From Actinobacteria bacterium ATB1 (GTDB lineage Bacteria; Actinomycetota; Acidimicrobiia; UBA2766), in the NCBI GenBank assembly GCA_021404985.1, contig QWHP01000059.1:1-10394 (forward strand): a stretch of DNA of 10,394 bases. The letters run 5' to 3'. How positions within the stretch are numbered: the first letter of the stretch is position 1; each line of letters begins with the position of its first letter. Shown one piece after another: positions 7,051 through 10,394 of the stretch. Made by a program: the position numbers and the translations under genes. The notes below the pieces were generated by a model. The model had not been told where the DNA came from. It did no database searches and saw nothing but the letters and a program-made list of their open reading frames with translations.

Positions 7051-8142
7051 TTACGGAGATACGACGCCGTGCATCGGCGGATCCGCGTCAGTCTCCCCGG
7101 CCATCGTCCGGATGAGATCCTCGGCCTCGCCGAGACCCGCGACTCTGCGGTCGACGGCGGCGAACGGCCATCGGTCCCCGGCGAGGATCTCGATCGCCCG
7201 CCGATACGATCCGGTGTCGACTCCCAGCGCGCCGAGGATCCGGAGCTCCTTGAAGACGATCGTGTCAGGCGAGAAGGCATCGAGCAACGCAGTTCCCCGC
7301 GTGCCCGCGGTGACGACCGTCCCGCCTGGACGGGCGAGGCGGAGTGCCTGGGTGAAGGCCTCAGGGGCTTTCGATGTGACGTCGACGACGACGTCGGCGA
7401 GGCGGCCGGTCGCCGCGAGGATCTCCTTCGCGGGATCGGCCGAACTCACGTCCACCGTGGCGTCAGCGCCGAAGCGACGCGCCGTCTCGAGCCTGCTCGC
7501 GTCCCTGGGCCCGACACCCGTAACCATGACGAAGCCGGCACCGGCCTCCCTGGCCGCGACGGCGGAACAGATCCCCCTGATCCCGGGGCCGAGGATGCAC
7601 ACGACGTCCCCCTCTTTCGTCCCCGGGAGCGTCCATGCCCAGCGGATCCCTGCCCCGAGCGGGTTGAAGAGGGTGGCGAGCACAGAGTCGAGACCATCGG
7701 GTATCGGTTGGAGAACCGTGTCCGGCGCAAGGTACTGGTACTCGGCGTAGCCGCCCCAGAGTCCGGGCGTCCGATCCCTCGGAATGAATCCGTACATGTC
7801 GCGGATTCCGTGCTCGACACAGTGTCGCGTGTTCCCGGCGAGGCACGGAGTGCATCCACCGCAGGACTGGAAGACCTCGACGGCCACGCGATCGCCCCCG
7901 CTGACACCCCAGCGACGAGCGGCCTCGGGCCCCACCCATTCGATCCGGCCGACGGTCTCGTGGCCGGGCACGAAGGCGAACCCGGCCGGCATCGCACCCG
8001 TGTACTGCTCGTGGTCGGTCCCACAGAGCCCACAGGCCTCGACGCGCAGCAGGGCGCGATCAGGGGCGGGTTCGGGGATAGGAAGGCGTTCGAGACGGAG
8101 CGCCCGTGGGGCTTGGAGGACCAGGGCGGCAGCCGTTTCCAT
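7051..8142 (-). CDS. Zinc-binding alcohol dehydrogenase, MDR superfamily (threonine/sorbitol dehydrogenase-like)
   Basis: 363 residues, normal MDR length. The GroES-like half carries the catalytic zinc Cys in GLCGTDH (Cys40), GHE (His61-Glu62), and a regular structural-zinc lobe with Cys94, Cys97, Cys100 and Cys108. The Rossmann half has GPGIRG at 185-190. Residues 158-167 (LFNPLGAGIR) replace the more usual Glu-Pro motif of sorbitol-type enzymes. I chose the ATG at 8142; a TTG three codons earlier is also in frame. No good Shine-Dalgarno is visible for either, and only GGG precedes the ATG closely. The gene follows hyuB on the same strand after 82 bp, so it may be in the same transcript, perhaps oxidising an alcohol formed upstream. 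It is clearly different in sequence from the dehydrogenase at 140-1336 and not a recent duplicate. The substrate is unknown. Confidence 0.9.
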   Translation of the reverse strand: METAAALVLQAPRALRLERLPIPEPAPDRALLRVEACGLCGTDHEQYTGAMPAGFAFVPGHETVGRIEWVGPEAARRWGVSGGDRVAVEVFQSCGGCTPCLAGNTRHCVEHGIRDMYGFIPRDRTPGLWGGYAEYQYLAPDTVLQPIPDGLDSVLATLFNPLGAGIRWAWTLPGTKEGDVVCILGPGIRGICSAVAAREAGAGFVMVTGVGPRDASRLETARRFGADATVDVSSADPAKEILAATGRLADVVVDVTSKAPEAFTQALRLARPGGTVVTAGTRGTALLDAFSPDTIVFKELRILGALGVDTGSYRRAIEILAGDRWPFAAVDRRVAGLGEAEDLIRTMAGETDADPPMHGVVSP

Positions 8143-8195
8143 TGCACCCAAGGCTAATGGTCGGCCGAGTGACCCCGGGGGTGGGAGATCTCGGC

Positions 8196-8215
8196 AGCCC
8201 TGAGAGCCCTGAGAG
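8196..8215. repeat. Short tandem repeat, 9-bp unit
   Basis: AGCCCTGAG is present twice in tandem with two further matching bases, in the 82-bp spacer between hyuB and the alcohol dehydrogenase. It is probably a slippage product; no function is inferred. Confidence 0.6.
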
Positions 8216-8224
8216 AAGGACGGT

Positions 8225-10021
8225 TCAGGCGCGGGCGGCGCGCATCTCCTCCCGCAGTTGTTCGGTGGCGGCGTCGTCGAGCGCGAGCGTCAGGTCCTCG
8301 AGCGAGCCCGTGATCACGACGCCGTAGTCGCGGGCCGCTCCTTCGATCGACACGTACTCGTCCCAGACGTCGTCCAGCACGCGCTCGGGTTCGCGGTCGA
8401 GGGGATCGCCCCAGCCGCCCCCGCCGGCGTAGTCGAGGACGATCCTCTCACCGGGCTGATGCTCGATGTAGAAGGCCGTGTGGTCGACCTCGTACTCGTG
8501 CTCCCCTCCGGCGCGCAAGACGAGCTTGGTTTTCGATCCGGGCATCCCACCGTTGAGGCCCATGGCGGGGTAGCGCATCCCGATGACCCAGGTGTAGACC
8601 GAGCAGGGCGCCGTGACCTCCTTCACATATCTCGAACCGGGATGTCCCCTCCAGCGGCCGGGGCCACCGCTGTCGGGCATGAGGTCGCGTGAGAGCTGCC
8701 GGTGGGGGAGGAGGCTCTCGTTCACCTCCGCCGTCGCGAGCACGAGGTTCCCGAATGCCGTCGGGATGCCACCCCAGGCATCGCCCGAGGGTGATGCCGC
8801 AGCGCATGTCGCGAGGGAATCGACGGAATGGTCGACGAAGAAGTCCCCGGTCTCGGGGTTCGTGCCGAAGATGATCGTGGGAATGGCGGTCTTGTAGATC
8901 TGGGGCTGGCACCGCTCTGGCACGGCTTGGCTCAGGGCCACGCACAGGGCCTCGGAGACCTCGACGCCGGGATGGTGGGTGCCGGCCGACACGGGACGCG
9001 TCGGGCTCGGGTTGATGCAGGTGTTCTCGGGAATGACCATCTCGAATGCCGAGAAGAGGCCGTCGTTCTTCGGGATTGTCGGATCGAACATCGTCACGAG
9101 CTGACTGAGGATCATTCCTCGCGTATTGGCGAGTGTCCCATTCGTCGTCAGGAACTGACGATCGTCGGATCCCGTGTAGTCGAGCGTGAGCTTCTCACCT
9201 TCTATCGTCGCCTTGCAGTGCACCCGTATGTCTTGGTTCCCGAGGGTGTCGTGCTCGATGCACGATTCGGCCTCCCAGGTGCCATCGGGCCACGAGGCGA
9301 TCTCTTCGCGGAGGCGGCGCTCGGTGAGCTGGATCGAGTAGTCGACGGCGGCGCGCACCGTTTCCGGACCGTATTCCGCCACGACCTCGCCGAGTCGCTG
9401 GGCCCCGAGGCGGGCCGCCCCCATCTGCGCGTGGAGGTCGGCCGAGAACGTCGGCACGCGGTTGTTGGTCTGGAGGAGGTAGAGGAGGTCCTCCTTCTCC
9501 TGTCCTGCCTCGGCCAGTTTGATCACGGGACACCGGAACCCCTCGGCCCAGACGTCCATCGCAGAGACGCAGTAGCCGCCGGGTGTCTCCCCCCCGGTGT
9601 CTGCGTGGTGGCATTGGATCGACGCGAAGAGGACGAGCTCGCCCTCGTGGATGACCGGGGCGAAGACGTTCCAGTCGGGCAGGTGTCCGCCACCGTGGTA
9701 GGGGTCGTTGCCCGCGAGGATGTCGCCGGGACGGAAACCGTCCTTGCCGTAGGTCTCCAGGGCGAACCGGACGGGGCCGCGTGAGGTGAGCATGAGCTGA
9801 GGGACCCCGACGGAGATGGCGGCCAGACGCCCGTCTGCATCGAGGATCGAGGCGTTGCGCTCGTTCGACTGGTTGAGGATGGGCGTCACGGCTGTGAGAC
9901 TGACGTGTACGGCCATCTCGAACGCGATCGTCTCCATCGCGCCACGAATGACTTCGGCCGTGATGGGGTCGACGGCGAGGGAAGACTCGCCCTTCGACGT
10001 GGCCGGCCGGGTCGCTGTCAT
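8225..10021 (-). CDS. hyuB: Hydantoinase B/oxoprolinase family protein (HyuB)
   Basis: 598 residues, the expected size for the HyuB subunit. HyuB works with ATP-using HyuA in opening hydantoin, 5-oxoproline or related lactam rings; relatives carboxylate acetone or acetophenone. Conserved blocks are DPITAEVIRGAMETIAFEM (18-36), GDILAGNDPYHGGGHLPDW (99-117), CHHADTGGETPGG (137-149), and the terminal GGGGWGDPLDREPERVLDD (533-551) followed by ARDYGVV. I chose the ATG at 10021: GGGAGGTG lies five bases upstream, and it overlaps the hyuA stop as ATGA. The same frame continues upstream to 10303, but that stretch is Arg-rich and lies over hyuA in another frame, so it is not part of the protein. The subunit is intact, whereas its partner is cut off in this window. 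Substrate class remains open. Confidence 0.92.
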   Translation of the reverse strand: MTATRPATSKGESSLAVDPITAEVIRGAMETIAFEMAVHVSLTAVTPILNQSNERNASILDADGRLAAISVGVPQLMLTSRGPVRFALETYGKDGFRPGDILAGNDPYHGGGHLPDWNVFAPVIHEGELVLFASIQCHHADTGGETPGGYCVSAMDVWAEGFRCPVIKLAEAGQEKEDLLYLLQTNNRVPTFSADLHAQMGAARLGAQRLGEVVAEYGPETVRAAVDYSIQLTERRLREEIASWPDGTWEAESCIEHDTLGNQDIRVHCKATIEGEKLTLDYTGSDDRQFLTTNGTLANTRGMILSQLVTMFDPTIPKNDGLFSAFEMVIPENTCINPSPTRPVSAGTHHPGVEVSEALCVALSQAVPERCQPQIYKTAIPTIIFGTNPETGDFFVDHSVDSLATCAAASPSGDAWGGIPTAFGNLVLATAEVNESLLPHRQLSRDLMPDSGGPGRWRGHPGSRYVKEVTAPCSVYTWVIGMRYPAMGLNGGMPGSKTKLVLRAGGEHEYEVDHTAFYIEHQPGERIVLDYAGGGGWGDPLDREPERVLDDVWDEYVSIEGAARDYGVVITGSLEDLTLALDDAATEQLREEMRAARA

Positions 10022-10263
10022 GAGGCACCTCCCTGAGTGATCACGTAATTGCCGAACGCGTCCACCACGGCCTTCTGTGAGCCCTGGATCACGATCGTCG
10101 TGAAGGGCTCCTCGACGATCGCAGGTCCTTCTATCTCGTGGTCCGGGTGCAGGCACGTGCCGTCGTACACCGGTACGTCGACGAAGGTCCCGTCGAAGAA
10201 CGCCTTGCGCGAGGTGCGTCGAGCATCGGCAGATCCTTTGCCCGCCGAAGGAAGAGGGGCATC
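10018..10263 (-). CDS. hyuA: 3' fragment of hydantoinase A/oxoprolinase subunit (HyuA), 5' part missing
   Basis: About 81 codons of a HyuA C-terminus, ending at the TGA at 10018-10020 that overlaps the hyuB ATG (ATGA). The visible protein runs from APLPSAGKGS through RRTSRKAFFDG, FVDVPVYDG, EIEGPAIVEEPFTT and FGNYVITQGGAS. These are characteristic HyuA end motifs, notably the GPAIVEE block. A complete HyuA is near 650-700 residues. Here the frame meets stop codons at 10272-10274 and 10300-10302, and the upstream sequence no longer resembles HyuA. It turns into an IF-3 reading frame on the other strand. So the gene is truncated at about 10260, not merely cut by the window edge. Either the locus is rearranged or the assembly is joined wrongly here. 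Confidence 0.85.
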   Translation of the reverse strand, partial: DAPLPSAGKGSADARRTSRKAFFDGTFVDVPVYDGTCLHPDHEIEGPAIVEEPFTTIVIQGSQKAVVDAFGNYVITQGGAS

Positions 10264-10394
10264 GGATCAACAACCGAATAGAGGCGCGAGAAGTCCGCCT
10301 CATTGACGCCGAAGGACAGAATCACGGCGTCGTTCCCACCCGACAGGCACTCATCATGGCTGAGGAAGCCGGGCTCGACCTCGTCGAAGTGTCG
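10263..10394 (+). CDS. infC: N-terminal part of translation initiation factor IF-3, partial
   Basis: Forty-four codons running off the window. They encode RINNRIEAREVRLID, GVVPTRQAL and AEEAGLDLVEVS. This is the IF-3 N-terminal domain signature, with the RIN start of the fold and the LDLVE(V/I)S motif. IF-3 binds the 30S ribosomal subunit and polices start-codon choice. No ATG, GTG or TTG lies in this frame upstream; the frame instead continues over the antisense of the hyuA fragment. An ATC at 10266, seven bases after a GAGGGG, could in theory serve as a rare IF-3-type start. However, the Arg codon just before it matches the conserved R of the RIN motif, suggesting that the natural 5' end has been lost. 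The base composition is about 60% G+C, visibly lower than the flanking genes. Confidence 0.82.

Noticed and set aside
8164..8195. Six-base inverted repeat (GCCGAG/CTCGGC) around a CCCCGGGG core after hyuB, considered as a terminator.
   Set aside because: The arms are short, the spacing is long and no T-run follows on the minus strand, so there is no good case for an intrinsic terminator.
10022..10303. N-terminal extension of HyuB in the same frame up to 10303.
   Set aside because: The extension is Arg-rich and unconserved and overlies the real HyuA C-terminus in another frame. The ATG at 10021 has a strong ribosome-binding site and an ATGA overlap.

Overview
This is a high-GC bacterial window. 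I judge it to be roughly two-thirds G+C by eye. It has several GTG starts, strong GGAGG-type ribosome-binding sites and tight gene packing. The mix of zinc alcohol dehydrogenases, short-chain dehydrogenases (SDRs), an SCP2-like lipid-binding domain and a nitronate monooxygenase resembles a catabolic accessory region of an actinobacterium (Actinomycetota, perhaps an Acidimicrobiia-like environmental lineage). That taxonomic guess is inference: no ribosomal or other reliable marker of the main genome is present.

Layout from left to right. A plus-strand zinc-dependent alcohol dehydrogenase (140-1336) converges on a minus-strand SDR with a C-terminal SCP2-like domain (1363-2574). A 236-bp divergent intergenic region (2575-2810) carries two consecutive hairpins built from four copies of one 21-nt element. 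From it, the plus strand encodes a classical SDR (2811-3608), translationally overlapped by a YtcJ-like metal-dependent amidohydrolase (3599-5188). The amidohydrolase overlaps, tail to tail, a minus-strand nitronate monooxygenase (5160-6134), which has a 15-nt palindromic operator candidate upstream. Further along the minus strand are a broken AlkD-type DNA glycosylase gene with three frameshifts (6270-6970), a second zinc alcohol dehydrogenase (7051-8142), an intact HyuB-type hydantoinase/oxoprolinase subunit (8225-10021) and the last ~80 codons of its partner hyuA (10018 to about 10263).

At about 10260 hyuA stops abruptly. The remaining ~130 bases encode, on the opposite strand, the N-terminal part of translation initiation factor IF-3 without a canonical start codon. 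This is either a rearrangement or, more likely, a chimeric join in the assembly.

How the genes may work together: the intact genes form an oxidoreductase/hydrolase set (two MDR alcohol dehydrogenases, two SDRs, an amidohydrolase, HyuA/B and an NMO) suited to breaking down small organic, amide/lactam or lipid-like compounds. No single known pathway is recognisable and the substrates cannot be read from the sequence. I see no defence system, CRISPR array, transposase, tRNA or rRNA. The best leads are the twin hairpin repeat, the junction at the right end, the decaying alkD and the SDR-SCP2 fusion.
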